A stretch of 53,667 nucleotides of DNA from Hyphomicrobiales bacterium (GCA_900470095.1 UBZM01000039.1:1-53667); one strand, 5' to 3'; positions 25,727-34,804 are shown, counted from the stretch's first letter. The notes: generated from the sequence alone by a model not told the origin. Numbers and translations are program-made.

Positions 25727-26380
25727 TCAGCCGGCCGCTTTCGGCACCGGCGTGTTGAGTAGCTGCTGCTCCCACAGATACGCGATGCCGCTGCCGCCGA
25801 GGTGATCGATCAGGATCTGTGTCAGTTCCTCGGCATGTTCGGTGCGTGCCCAGTCACGCTGCCACTCGCCGGCCAGGGCCATCCAGGTCATCGGGTTCGC
25901 GCCGGCCGCGATCATCCGCTGAATGGCAACCTCATGCGACTCGGTCGAAACGCCGCCCGACGCGTCGGTGATCACGGTCACGTCCCAGCCCTCGCCGGCG
26001 GCCTGGATGACAGGCATGGCGACGCAGACTTCGGTCCACAGGCCTGCGATGATCAGCTGCTTGCGGCCGGTTGCCTTCACGAGGTCGACCACCTTCTTGT
26101 CCTCCCAGGTGTTCACCCAGGTTCGGTCGATCACCTCTTGGTCCGGGAAGACGTCCGTGAGCTGCTTGAAAAGCAAGCCACCACGCGCCGCAAGCACGCT
26201 CGTGAGGATAGTCGGAACTTTGAAAGCTTTCGCAAGCTTCGCGAGCGCGGTTACATTATTGACCACGGCCTGCGGATCATGGCTGTTCACGTTCGTAAGC
26301 TGAAAAGCCTGATGATCGATCAGAACGAGGACCGAATCTTCGGGACGAAGAAGCGAGGCAAGGCCATTACGAAAGGTCAT
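25727..26380 (-). CDS. Isochorismatase-like (YcaC-type) cysteine hydrolase
   Basis: A 217-residue hydrolase with the superfamily triad: Asp in VLVLIDHQAFQ, Lys in NTWEDKKVVD, Cys in IAGLWTEVCVAMP. The segment DASGGVSTESHEVAIQRMIA is typical of the YcaC branch, whose substrate is unknown. The start at 26380 has AGGA about 8 nt upstream. It is the first gene of the operon leading to the porin, LLM oxidoreductase and antiporter, with a divergent SDR on its other side. Confidence 0.88.
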   Translation of the reverse strand: MTFRNGLASLLRPEDSVLVLIDHQAFQLTNVNSHDPQAVVNNVTALAKLAKAFKVPTILTSVLAARGGLLFKQLTDVFPDQEVIDRTWVNTWEDKKVVDLVKATGRKQLIIAGLWTEVCVAMPVIQAAGEGWDVTVITDASGGVSTESHEVAIQRMIAAGANPMTWMALAGEWQRDWARTEHAEELTQILIDHLGGSGIAYLWEQQLLNTPVPKAAG

Positions 26381-26737
26381 TATTGCGTCCTTTGCTACCG
26401 CTTTATGCGGCACTGGTTTTGCGGAGACATGCGCCAGCGGGGCGACGCTTGCCGGGCGCAATTTGCCGTTCTGTTAGACGATGAGGTAGTGCCGGAATTT
26501 GCCATGCTGTGTCGCAGAATTAGGGACACCCTCCCGGAGGCCAGGCCGGGGCCGCTCCGGACAGCCGGTAGACCAGAGCCGCCGACCGAACAGCTGGCCG
26601 GCGTTCCTTCTTTGGCGACACAGCAGGACGCCTTTCAGGGCTAGCGACGAAAAGCGCTGCTCCCACTTTCAAGCACGATGAGGCCGAAAGCTCCGCAATC
26701 CCTTGGCGTCGCGCGACAGATCGAACACGAGGACCAC

Positions 26738-27475
26738 ATGACGACCAGACTGGAAGGCAAGACCGCGGTGATCACCGGCGGCGCGACCGGCATCGGATTT
26801 GCCGCAGCTAAACGCTTCATTGAAGAAGGCGCATTCGTGTACATCTTCGGCCGCACCGCGTCGGCGCTTGATGCTGCGGTGGCGAAACTTGGCCCCAATG
26901 CGCGCGGCGTCACCGGATCGATAAACGGGACGGAAGATCTCGATCGTCTCTTTGAAGTCGTGAAAAAAGAGCGCGGCGGCATCGACATTCTGCTGGCAAA
27001 CGCCGGCATTTCAGAGCCAACGCCGCTCGGGCAGACCACGACCGAACAGTTCGATCGGGTCTTCGGCACCAACGTCAAAGGCCTCCTGTTCACTGTCCAG
27101 GGCGCGTTGCCTTTGATGGGGACAGGAGGGTCGATCATCCTGACCGGATCGAGCGCCACGGTGAAGGGCTTCTCCAACTTCAGCCTGTGTGCCGCAACCA
27201 AGGCGGCAGTCCGCAGCTTCGCGCGCAGCTGGACGTTGGAACTCGCTGACAGGGGGATCCGGGTGAACGTCCTGTCGCCGGGACTGACAGAGACCGAGAA
27301 GGTGCTGGAGCTCATGGGCAAGGACGGCATCGAGGCGGTTCGAGGTATCACGCCGCTCGGGCGCATCGCTGACCCGAACGAGATTGGCGCCGTCGCCGCC
27401 TTCCTCGCTTCGAGCGACAGCGGCTTCATGGCCGGTGCGGAAGTGTTTGCCGACGGCGGTATCGCCCAAGTGTGA
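26738..27475 (+). CDS. SDR family oxidoreductase with Cys in place of catalytic Tyr
   Basis: A 245-residue classical short-chain dehydrogenase: TGGATGIG cofactor loop, NAGI, active-site Ser in ILTGSSATVKG, and LSPGLTETE. The YxxxK motif reads CAATK: codon TGT stands where TAT or TAC is expected, and the Lys is kept. The Tyr hydroxyl is the acid-base group of the family. This copy may therefore be inactive, altered in chemistry, or a sequencing error (one base from Tyr). The start at 26738 has GAGGA upstream. Divergent from the isochorismatase-like gene. Confidence 0.88.
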   Translation: MTTRLEGKTAVITGGATGIGFAAAKRFIEEGAFVYIFGRTASALDAAVAKLGPNARGVTGSINGTEDLDRLFEVVKKERGGIDILLANAGISEPTPLGQTTTEQFDRVFGTNVKGLLFTVQGALPLMGTGGSIILTGSSATVKGFSNFSLCAATKAAVRSFARSWTLELADRGIRVNVLSPGLTETEKVLELMGKDGIEAVRGITPLGRIADPNEIGAVAAFLASSDSGFMAGAEVFADGGIAQV

Positions 27476-27623
27476 CGTCCCTCGTTCGGCGCGGGACATG
27501 TCGCATGTTGACAAGCAACGACAGCCCGGCCGTACGCCCCGGCCCTCCCGCGCCGACCTCGCGAGTCAGGATTTGCGGACGATGATGCGCGTGGGCGTCG
27601 AACTTCGGCGTCACCAGGAGGAT

Positions 27624-27974
27624 TTACTCCCGTGCCTCCTGCCAGTGGGGATAGGTGACATAGGCGGTGACCGCGCCTTGCTCGTGCGAGTGGATCGTCA
27701 CCCTCTGGCCTTTCGGCATATGGACGATCTCGCCCGGCCCCGCGGAGACGCTGTCTGAGTTGGCGGACACCGTCAGTCGCCCCTCGAGGACGACCATCAC
27801 ATCATCGACCGCCATTGTCTCCTCGAGCCTCTGGTTCGGCCCATAGCGCCCGTAGCCGATGGTGATCGGGGAGCCATGGCGCTGGTCGACCAGGTTGCCC
27901 ACAAACACCTCTTCGTCCTGTCCCGGGGAACGCTCCAGCTCTGCGTCGGTGATGGCGAACTTGCGAACCTTCAT
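27624..27974 (-). CDS. Small cupin domain protein (EutQ-like)
   Basis: A 116-residue single cupin barrel: ITIGYGRYGPNQRLEETMAV, DDVMVVLEGRLTV, GPGEIVHMPKGQRVTIHSHE. Metal ligands are fewer than in classical cupins (one Glu and one or two His), as in the EutQ-like group. Role unknown. A GAAGGAG site precedes the ATG. It converges with the SDR gene, and the pirin gene upstream runs the same way. Confidence 0.82.
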   Translation of the reverse strand: MKVRKFAITDAELERSPGQDEEVFVGNLVDQRHGSPITIGYGRYGPNQRLEETMAVDDVMVVLEGRLTVSANSDSVSAGPGEIVHMPKGQRVTIHSHEQGAVTAYVTYPHWQEARE

Positions 27975-28114
27975 GGGACCTGCTCCTTCTAGCCGGTGTG
28001 GTCGAGTGGCTGGCCTGAACTCCTGCGTGGCAAGGCGAAGTCTTCAGCACGGTCTTGTTCGTGTTGTCCTCGACCTCCCCGAGCCGCGTTCGGCGATCGC
28101 GTCATCGGCGCCGG

Positions 28115-29050
28115 TCAGCCCGGAAGGGGGATGTGCTCATCTCGGTCATCGACCGGGAGATCGAAGCGCCCCTTGCCCCAGTTCTGCGCCCGCCATTCGC
28201 TCTTGGCCTCTTCGATGCGCTCCTGCGAAGACGCAACGAAATTCCACCAGATGTAGCGGGGGCCCGGAAGGGTCGCGCCGCCGAGGATCATCAGGCGCGC
28301 GCCTCTGTCGCCGGCGGCGACCGTGATCCTATCGCCGGGGCGGAAGACCATCATCCGACCCGCTTCGAAATCCTGGCCGGCGATTGAGATCGAGCCTTCG
28401 ACGATGTAGATGCCCCTGTCCTCGTGATCCTGCGGCATCGGCAGCCGGCTTCCGGGTTCGAGCGTCACGTCGGCGTAGAACGTCTCCGAGTACATTCTGG
28501 CGGGGGCCTTCTCGCCATAGGCGTCCCCGAGGATGAGCCGGACCGAGACGCCGCGATCCGCGATCACCGGCAGCGCCTCCTTGCCGTGATGCTCGCTCAT
28601 CGGCGCCATGTCCTCGTGACGCTCCGGCAGCGCCAGCCAGGTCTGGATTCCGAACAGGCCGTTGGGACCGCTGCGGGCGGCTTCGGAGGTACGTTCGGAA
28701 TGGGTCACGCCGCGCCCGGCGACCATCCAGTTCAGCTCGCCGGGACGGATGATCTGGTCGGCCCCGGTGCTGTCCCGGTGATGGAAGTCGCCGCGAAAGA
28801 GATAGGTGACGGTGCCAAGTCCGATATGCGGGTGCGGTCGGACATCGACGCCCTGGCCGGTCAGGAACTCGGCCGGCCCGGCCTGATCGAAGAAGATGAA
28901 GGGGCCCACCATCTGCCGCTTCGGTGCCGGCAGGGCGCGCCGGACCTCGAAGCCGCCGAGATCGCGAGAGCGTGGAACGATGAGCGTCTCGATCGCGTCG
29001 AGGCCGACCTCATCCGGGCAGCCGGGGTCGATCGCCGGGTTCCAACTCAT
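28115..29050 (-). CDS. Pirin family protein
   Basis: A 311-residue bicupin. The N-terminal barrel carries the iron-binding signature RPHPHIGLGTVTYLFRG, HRDS and GVTHSE. The C-terminal barrel follows (LILGDAYGEKAPARMYSETF, MVFRPGDRITVAA). Bacterial pirins include quercetin 2,3-dioxygenases and proteins that modulate pyruvate metabolism or redox responses; sequence cannot choose. The start at 29050 has GAGAAGG upstream. It stands beside the cupin on the same strand, 140 nt apart. Confidence 0.9.
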   Translation of the reverse strand: MSWNPAIDPGCPDEVGLDAIETLIVPRSRDLGGFEVRRALPAPKRQMVGPFIFFDQAGPAEFLTGQGVDVRPHPHIGLGTVTYLFRGDFHHRDSTGADQIIRPGELNWMVAGRGVTHSERTSEAARSGPNGLFGIQTWLALPERHEDMAPMSEHHGKEALPVIADRGVSVRLILGDAYGEKAPARMYSETFYADVTLEPGSRLPMPQDHEDRGIYIVEGSISIAGQDFEAGRMMVFRPGDRITVAAGDRGARLMILGGATLPGPRYIWWNFVASSQERIEEAKSEWRAQNWGKGRFDLPVDDRDEHIPLPG

Positions 29051-29251
29051 GCGCCTTCTCCACTTCCGGGCTTCCGGGAGGCCTCGCCCTTGCCGATGCA
29101 AATGCCAAGCTGGCGCACGGCCGTCTGCCCGGCTAGCCCCGGACTACGTCAAGCTGTGTCGCGGTAAATGGAACGTGCGGGCCCTGGCGCCGAGCTCAGC
29201 GGCCCCGCAGTGGAGTGACCGCCGACGCAGCCTGATCAGGCCTCGCTCTGG

Positions 29252-30151
29252 TCATGTTTTAGGATCGAGACCCCAGACCTCTGGATTTCGCGCGAAGTAC
29301 TCGATCAGCATCTCCGTGAGCACTCGCACTTTCCGCGTGGGATGCTGACCTGGAGGGCGGACGACAAATGCGGCCCCCGGAGGGACCGGATAGCGTGTCA
29401 TGATCGGGACCAACGCGCCGGAGGCGAGATATTCATATGTGATGCAATCAGGGAGCCAGGCGACGCCGAGACCTGCCGCCGCCGCCGCGGCAAGCGCCGT
29501 GGCGCTATCGGCCTTTAACCTGCCCTGCGGTTGGACCGTGACGATCTTGCTGCCATCCATGAACTGCCAGGTTTCCGTTCCCTGCATGAGGGCCTGATGG
29601 CTGGTGAGTTCGGCCGGGGTTTCGGGTGACCCGTGCGCTTCCACATAATCCGGGCTTGCAACAAGCTTTCCATGGATCGGCCCGACGCGCCTCGCGATCA
29701 GGTTGGAATCCTGAAGGTAGGCGCCCCGGATCGCGCAATCGAAACCCTCTGCGATGAGATCGACGAAGCGATCACTGTAGGAGGTATGGACGTGGAGCTG
29801 CGGATGCTGGCGCGCCATTTCCGCGATGACGGGGGCGAAATGCGTCGGACCGAAAGTCAGGGGCATTGCAACCCTCAGGACGCCGCGCAGCTCGCCGGTG
29901 GGGACGATCGTTTCCCTGGCCGTATCGATCTCGGCGCTGGCTCGGGCCGCATGGTCTCTGAACGTGATTCCCGCCTCGGTGAGCGCGGCGCCGCGGGTCG
30001 TTCGCGCAAGAAGCTGGACGCCGAGCTCCGCTTCGATCCGTAAAAGCCGCCGACTGACAATCGATTTGGAGACCCCGAGCCGGCGCGCGGCGGCCGACAC
30101 GCCCCCTGCATCAGCCACTGCGACGAATGTTCGGAGATCCTCGATGTCCAA
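29252..30151 (-). CDS. LysR-type transcriptional regulator
   Basis: A 299-residue LysR regulator. The HTH reads MDIEDLRTFVAVADAGGVSA, ARRLGVSKSIVSRRLLRIEA and LLARTTRGAALTEAG. The effector domain has LRVAMPLTFGPTHFAPVIAE and ATALAAAAAAGLGVAWLPD. It resembles the DsdC/YafC-like subgroup acting next to oxidoreductases. It is divergent from the alpha/beta hydrolase, quinone oxidoreductase and RidA genes with 196 nt between, so it is their likely regulator (inference). Confidence 0.92.
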   Translation of the reverse strand: MDIEDLRTFVAVADAGGVSAAARRLGVSKSIVSRRLLRIEAELGVQLLARTTRGAALTEAGITFRDHAARASAEIDTARETIVPTGELRGVLRVAMPLTFGPTHFAPVIAEMARQHPQLHVHTSYSDRFVDLIAEGFDCAIRGAYLQDSNLIARRVGPIHGKLVASPDYVEAHGSPETPAELTSHQALMQGTETWQFMDGSKIVTVQPQGRLKADSATALAAAAAAGLGVAWLPDCITYEYLASGALVPIMTRYPVPPGAAFVVRPPGQHPTRKVRVLTEMLIEYFARNPEVWGLDPKT

Positions 30152-30347
30152 TTCGGCGTTCCTAGTTCTGCGACACAGCTTGCCTAACTATGGCACTATC
30201 GCATCACTCAAGGGAACAGCAAGTTCTGACCGGGCGACGTGGCCCGCCGGCGCATGGGTCCGCTGGACCATTGCTATTCATAGCGGCTTTCCGCGGGGCG
30301 TCGCGTGCGCGGCGGGGCCACCACCATGTTGCGAAAGGAGAACTGCC

Positions 30348-31184
30348 ATGGGCTTTGTCACGACCGATGACGGCGTACAGATTTTCTACAAGGACTGGGG
30401 TCCCAAGGACGCCCAGCCGATCGTCTTTCACCATGGCTGGCCGCTCAGCTCCGACGACTGGGACGCGCAGATGCTGTTCTTCCTTTCGAAGGGCTATCGC
30501 GTCGTCGCGCATGACCGGCGCGGCCACGGGCGCTCGGAGCAAGTTGCCGAGGGTCACGACATCGACCACTACGCCGCCGACGCGTTTGCGGTCGCGAAGG
30601 CGCTGGACTTGAAGAACGCGGTTCACATTGGCCATTCCACCGGTGGTGGCGAAGTAGCGCGTTACGTGGCGCGACATGGCGAACCTGCGGGCCGAGTGGC
30701 CAAGGCAGTCCTCGTCGCCGCCATTCCACCGCTCATGCTGAAAACCGGCGATAATCCCGAAGGCACGCCGAAGGCTGTTCTCGATGGCTTCCGAACGTCG
30801 CTGGCCAGCAACCGCGCGCAATTCTTCCGCGATGTCCCGTCAGGTCCGTTCTACGGCTTCAATCGCGCGGGCACGACGGTTCTTGAAGGCGTGATCCAGA
30901 ACTGGTGGCGGCAGGGCATGATGGGCAGCGCCAAGGCGCATTATGACGGCATCAAGGCCTTCTCGGAGACCGACCAGACGGAGGACCTCAAGGCGATCAC
31001 TGTGCCGACGCTGGTGATGCACGGCGAAGACGATCAAGTCGTTCCGATCGCCGCGTCGGCTTTGAAGGCGGTCAAGCTGCTGCCGAACGGCTCGTTGAAG
31101 ACCTATCCCGGTTTCTCACATGGGATGCTGACGGTGAATGCTGATGTGCTGAACGCCGACCTTCTGAAGTTCGTCGCGAACTGA
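30348..31184 (+). CDS. Alpha/beta hydrolase (non-heme chloroperoxidase-like esterase)
   Basis: A 278-residue hydrolase with a complete triad: Ser in GHSTGGGEVARYVARHG, Asp in VMHGEDDQVVP, His in YPGFSHGML. The opening MGFVTTDDGVQIFYKDWGPK and HHGWPLSSDDWDAQMLFF matches the group called non-heme chloroperoxidases, now seen as esterases or perhydrolases. The start at 30348 has AAAGGAG 6 nt upstream; the same frame is open far upstream across the LysR gene, but that part is antisense. First of three co-directional genes. Confidence 0.92.
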   Translation: MGFVTTDDGVQIFYKDWGPKDAQPIVFHHGWPLSSDDWDAQMLFFLSKGYRVVAHDRRGHGRSEQVAEGHDIDHYAADAFAVAKALDLKNAVHIGHSTGGGEVARYVARHGEPAGRVAKAVLVAAIPPLMLKTGDNPEGTPKAVLDGFRTSLASNRAQFFRDVPSGPFYGFNRAGTTVLEGVIQNWWRQGMMGSAKAHYDGIKAFSETDQTEDLKAITVPTLVMHGEDDQVVPIAASALKAVKLLPNGSLKTYPGFSHGMLTVNADVLNADLLKFVAN

Positions 31185-31236
31185 AGTGGCTGCGGGCGCA
31201 GTCCTCCCAAGTGAGTGACTGCCCCATGAGGGAATC

Positions 31237-32214
31237 ATGAAAGCAGCCATCTACGATCACCCCGGCCCGCCGGATGTCCTTCGCTACGCGGATGTCCCCG
31301 ATCCAGTTTGCCCAAGCGACGGGGTCCTGATCCGCGTCGAGGCTGCCGCGATCGAGGGCGGCGACCTGATCAATCGCGCGTCTACGTCGCCGCCCCATCC
31401 AGCCTTCGTCGTCGGCTATGCGGCCGCTGGAACAATCGTCGCGGTCGGAGAGAACGTAGCGGATCGCCATGTGGGCCAGAAGGTGACGAGCTTCGATCTC
31501 GCCGGGTCGCACGCGGAACTGCGCGCCGTCGCCGCCAGCCGGACTTGGCCTGTGCCGGAGGGACTCGACATGGCCGCCGCCGCTGCGCTGCCGATCGCCT
31601 TCGGGACAGCTCATCACTGCCTCTTCGCACGGGGTGGCTTGAAGCATGGCGAGACTGTCCTCATCCAGGCAGGCGCCGGAGGCGTTGGGCTCGCCGCCAT
31701 CCAGCTCGCGCACCAGGCAGGCGCGACTGTGCTGGCAACTGTCTCCGGGGACAGGCGGGCCGAACGCCTTGTCGGGCTTGGCCTCGATCATGCCATCGAT
31801 CATCGCTCGGCCGACGTCATCGATACGGTCATGCATCTGACGGAGGGGCGTGGCGCGGATCTCGTGGTGGACCCGGTAGGAGCCACCTTGCAAGCTTCCC
31901 TGGCGGCTCTCCGCGCCGAGGGACGTTTGGTCTTCGTTGGCAACGCCGGCGGTTCGCAGCTCAGTCTCGATCTTTGGCCAGCGCTGCAAGCGAACCGGTC
32001 GCTTTTCGGCGTATTCATGGGAACGCAATTCGAAAAGCCGAATGTCTACAGCACGGTTTCCCGGATGCTGGAGCAGGTGTCGATTGGGCGTCTCAAGGTG
32101 ATCGTGGACAGGATGTTTCCGCTCGCGGCCGCGGCCGAGGCTCACGCTTATGCCGAAGGCAACTCCATCCTCGGGCGCGTCGTGCTCGTCTCGACCAGGC
32201 AACGAGCATCATAG
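31237..32214 (+). CDS. Zinc-free quinone oxidoreductase (NADPH:quinone reductase family)
   Basis: A 325-residue medium-chain reductase without zinc ligands: MKAAIYDHPGPPDVLRYADV, PPHPAFVVGYAAAGTIVAVG, the NADPH loop GAGGVGLAAIQLAHQAGA and DHRSADVIDTVMHL. The length and order fit QorA/zeta-crystallin-type enzymes that reduce quinones or enones. It lies 52 nt after the hydrolase, very likely in the same transcript, which fits detoxification of reactive carbonyls. Confidence 0.9.
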   Translation: MKAAIYDHPGPPDVLRYADVPDPVCPSDGVLIRVEAAAIEGGDLINRASTSPPHPAFVVGYAAAGTIVAVGENVADRHVGQKVTSFDLAGSHAELRAVAASRTWPVPEGLDMAAAAALPIAFGTAHHCLFARGGLKHGETVLIQAGAGGVGLAAIQLAHQAGATVLATVSGDRRAERLVGLGLDHAIDHRSADVIDTVMHLTEGRGADLVVDPVGATLQASLAALRAEGRLVFVGNAGGSQLSLDLWPALQANRSLFGVFMGTQFEKPNVYSTVSRMLEQVSIGRLKVIVDRMFPLAAAAEAHAYAEGNSILGRVVLVSTRQRAS

Positions 32215-32285
32215 GTCGGATGATCATCATGCCGGCCGAACCAGCGAACCACACAAACAGAGAAATCGACCAAGAGAAAGAAAAG

Positions 32286-32687
32286 ATGAACAAGCCCGAA
32301 TTCATCGTCACACCGGGCTTTGGCGAACGCTTCCGCCAAGCCCTGCATTTCTCGACAGCCGTCAAGATCGGGAACAGGGTGGAGACGTCCGGCCAGGGTG
32401 GTTGGAATGACGATCTGCAAATTCCGGAGGCGATCGAGGATGAGATCGCCGAGGCCTTTGGCAATATCGAGCGCGTTCTGGCGGCGGCCGGCGCGACGTG
32501 GGCGCAAGTGATCCACGTCAACACCTATCATGTCGGCGGCTTTCCGCCGGTCGTGAACGAAACGATCGTGAAGCTGTACCGCCAGTATATGCCAAACCAC
32601 GCGCCGGTCTGGACGCAGGTCGGGGTCGAGGCCTTGGGCCTGCCGGCGATGCGCTTCGAGATCCGCGTTACCGCCATCATCGATTGA
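32286..32687 (+). CDS. RidA family protein
   Basis: A 133-residue RidA/YjgF-type protein: HFSTAVKIGNRVETSGQGGW, AFGNIERVLAAAGATWAQVI, VVNETIVKLYRQYMPNHAPV, VEALGLPAMRFEIRVTAII. It has the late Glu of the family but lacks the canonical Arg105 context (RxxVEV), so it belongs to a Rid subgroup rather than true enamine deaminase RidA. The start codon at 32286 follows a purine-rich stretch (GAGAAAGAAAAG). Last gene of the three-gene unit. Confidence 0.85.
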   Translation: MNKPEFIVTPGFGERFRQALHFSTAVKIGNRVETSGQGGWNDDLQIPEAIEDEIAEAFGNIERVLAAAGATWAQVIHVNTYHVGGFPPVVNETIVKLYRQYMPNHAPVWTQVGVEALGLPAMRFEIRVTAIID

Positions 32688-32830
32688 GCGGCTTCCGCTA
32701 TTGTCCCTCCTGGCGAAACGGCGCCTTGGAATTCTAACGAGTAGCGTCTTGCTCAGCTTCGGGTCGGCGCTGTCGGCCGGGATGGCGACCGCACGGCGCC
32801 CAGCGCTTTCGGTGGATTTCACCACCGCAG

Positions 32831-33967
32831 ATGCCTAACTCCGAACTGTTGCGGCATTCGGCAACTTTTTTGAGCGCCCGAAGTTCCCTCGCTTTGGGAG
32901 TGACCAAATTGCGCGCTCAACGTCTGCTTGCCCAATTGTCAGTGGCGGCCCTGATCGGAATTGGGGGATCAATCATCGTCAGGCAGTTCGAGGGGGGCGC
33001 CAAGGGGCACGCAAAGGGTGGCGGCCACATGGGATTTCGCGAGGGGGGAGATGCGAAGACCCCGACCGAGATTCCCCCTGGGGGCTGGGCAGCGATCATC
33101 CGACGGACCTATGACGAGGTCGGGAAGGACCGGGTGCTGGCCGTTGCCGCCGGTGTCACCTTCTATGGCCTGCTCGCGCTGTTTCCGGCCATCACCGCCT
33201 TCGTTTCGCTGTACGGGATCATTGCCGATCGCGCCACTGTCGCGGGCCAGTTGGCAATGGCGGAAGGCCTCTTGCCAGCCGGTGCCCTCGAGGTCTTGCG
33301 CGATCAGATCACCCGGATCGCGACCGGAAACGATGCGAAGCTTGGGGTGGCGTTCCTGATCAGTCTCGGACTGTCCGCATGGAGCGCGAATGCAGGAGTG
33401 AAGGCGCTCTTCGATGCGTTGAACGTCGCCTATGGCGAGGACGAAAAGCGCAACTTCCTCCGCCTGAACCTGACCACGCTCGGCTTCACTCTTGCGATCC
33501 TCCTCTTCGCCATGCTGGCCCTTGGCGCCATCGCCGTCGTGCCCGTGTTGCTGAATTTCCTGTACCTGGGTCCGGCAGCGGAATGGCTTCTCTGGCTGGG
33601 GCGCTGGCCGGCGCTGATCGTCGTTCTGATGCTTGGTCTTTCCGCCCTGTATCGGTTTGGACCCAGCCGCGACAACGCACAGTGGAAATGGGTCAGTCCC
33701 GGCGCCATCCTGGCCAGTGTGACCTGGCTCGTCGGCTCGCTCGCGTTCTCCTGGTACGTCGCGACTTTCGAAGATTACAACAAGACCTATGGCACGCTCG
33801 GCGCGGTCATCGCGCTGCTGATGTGGATGTGGCTGTCAGCCACGATCGTTCTGATCGGAGCTGAACTGAATTCGGAAGCCGAACGCCAGACCTTGCGGGA
33901 CACGACCAAGGGCCCGCCAGAGCCAATCGGATTTCGGGGCGCTGACGCAGCGGATCACAAGGGGTGA
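32831..33967 (+). CDS. YihY/BrkB family inner-membrane protein
   Basis: A 378-residue membrane protein. After a Gly/His-rich first 85 residues it carries the YihY domain: RVLAVAAGVTFYGLLALFPA, SLGLSAWSANAGVKALFDAL, NVAYGEDEKRNFLRL, PGAILASVTWLVGSLAFSWY, YNKTYGTLGAVIALLMWMWL and ALN...SE near the end, with six spans. Transport role unproven; the old ribonuclease BN label is wrong for this family. The N-terminal extension is unusual, and a later start near 33030 (ATG in HMGFREGG) is possible. Confidence 0.9.
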   Translation: MPNSELLRHSATFLSARSSLALGVTKLRAQRLLAQLSVAALIGIGGSIIVRQFEGGAKGHAKGGGHMGFREGGDAKTPTEIPPGGWAAIIRRTYDEVGKDRVLAVAAGVTFYGLLALFPAITAFVSLYGIIADRATVAGQLAMAEGLLPAGALEVLRDQITRIATGNDAKLGVAFLISLGLSAWSANAGVKALFDALNVAYGEDEKRNFLRLNLTTLGFTLAILLFAMLALGAIAVVPVLLNFLYLGPAAEWLLWLGRWPALIVVLMLGLSALYRFGPSRDNAQWKWVSPGAILASVTWLVGSLAFSWYVATFEDYNKTYGTLGAVIALLMWMWLSATIVLIGAELNSEAERQTLRDTTKGPPEPIGFRGADAADHKG

Positions 33968-34286
33968 CGGATACCGCGGATTGGGCCACGAAAGTTCTGA
34001 AACGCTCTTGGCCGTCAAGTCTCGCGGGTCAGCGGCGGCCAAGCCGTTGACCATGGAGCAACCGCCCACCCGCATCTCGGCCTTCGACCTGTTCCTTTAT
34101 ACCGAATCTCCATCGGCAGCCTTGCTTGGCTGCCTAGGTCGGCGACGGGAGGAAGAGCGCTCTGTCGACTTCGCGCAAGCCGCGTTTGGCTCCAATAATC
34201 TTCGGTCATGGGATGGTCGTGCGGGCAGAAGAAAGACTCGCGCCACCCCTCCCCGATCATCCCAGGTGGCCAACCCGAGAATGCCA
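33968..34286. other. Intergenic region before the DUF1236 gene
   Basis: No supported gene. A minus-strand frame (34015-34305) is open but has no ribosome site and its protein is not recognisable. Confidence 0.4.
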
Positions 34287-34308
34287 TCCATGAATAATTA
34301 TTCATGGA
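34287..34308. repeat. 22-bp perfect palindrome overlapping an EcfG-type -35
   Basis: TCCATGAATAA followed immediately by its exact reverse complement, with no spacer. The last three bases overlap the GGAAC of the promoter at 34306-34330. It could be an operator for a dimeric regulator. A hairpin is less likely because it has no loop and is AT-rich. Confidence 0.7.
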
Positions 34309-34330
34309 ACCAATGACTTAGCATGTCGTT
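34306..34330 (+). promoter_or_regulatory. EcfG-type promoter for the DUF1236 gene
   Basis: GGAAC (34306-34310), 16 nt, CGTT (34327-34330): a perfect match, giving a leader of about 27 nt before ATG 34364. Confidence 0.75.
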
Positions 34331-34363
34331 TCCTTGCTGGCGGGGGCTAATAGGAGATCGACT

Positions 34364-34789
34364 ATGATCAAGAAGATTATCCTCGTGGCTGCGCTGGCAG
34401 TCATGCCGGCGACCGTGTTTGCGCAGTCCAGTTCCGGTGCTGCGGGCGGGGCCGCCTCTGGTGCCGCAACGGGCGCAGTCGGTGGTGCGATTGTCGGCGG
34501 GCCAGCGGGAGCCGCGGTAGGAGCCGTGGGTGGTGCCGCGGCTGGTGCGATCGTTGGGGGAATTGCGGCCGACCAGCGCACCGAATTTCGCACCTATGTA
34601 AGGGAGCAGAAGGTGCCGTCGGTGGCTTATCGGGAGAAGGTTGTCGTCGGCGCGACTCTTCCCGAAACCGTCACCTATCGAGAAGTTCCGGCGCGATACG
34701 GAAAGACCCAGTATCGCTACACCGTCGTGAACGATCAGACAGTGCTGGTCGAGCCCAAGACCCGCAAGATCGTTCAGATCATCGAATAA
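34364..34789 (+). CDS. Exported glycine-zipper protein with DUF1236 domain
   Basis: A 141-residue exported protein. A signal peptide (MIKKIILVAALAVMPATVFA) is followed by a Gly/Ala-rich glycine-zipper stretch (about 25-72) that may insert in or pack on membranes. A DUF1236-type domain ends it (VGATLPETVTYREVP, YRYTVVNDQTVLVEPKTRKI). The start at 34364 has a GGAGAT site 6 nt upstream. A perfect EcfG-type promoter overlapped by a palindrome lies in front, so it is general-stress controlled and possibly repressed by another factor. A hairpin terminator follows. Confidence 0.88.
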   Translation: MIKKIILVAALAVMPATVFAQSSSGAAGGAASGAATGAVGGAIVGGPAGAAVGAVGGAAAGAIVGGIAADQRTEFRTYVREQKVPSVAYREKVVVGATLPETVTYREVPARYGKTQYRYTVVNDQTVLVEPKTRKIVQIIE

Positions 34790-34804
34790 TCATTTGGCCA
34801 CGGG

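Noticed and set aside
29826..30347. N-terminal extension of the alpha/beta hydrolase
   Set aside because: The extra 174 codons lie opposite the LysR gene; the ATG at 30348 has the ribosome site and the normal family start.
31308..32285. 459-codon frame ending in RidA
   Set aside because: The first part is a shifted shadow of the quinone oxidoreductase; RidA starts at 32286.
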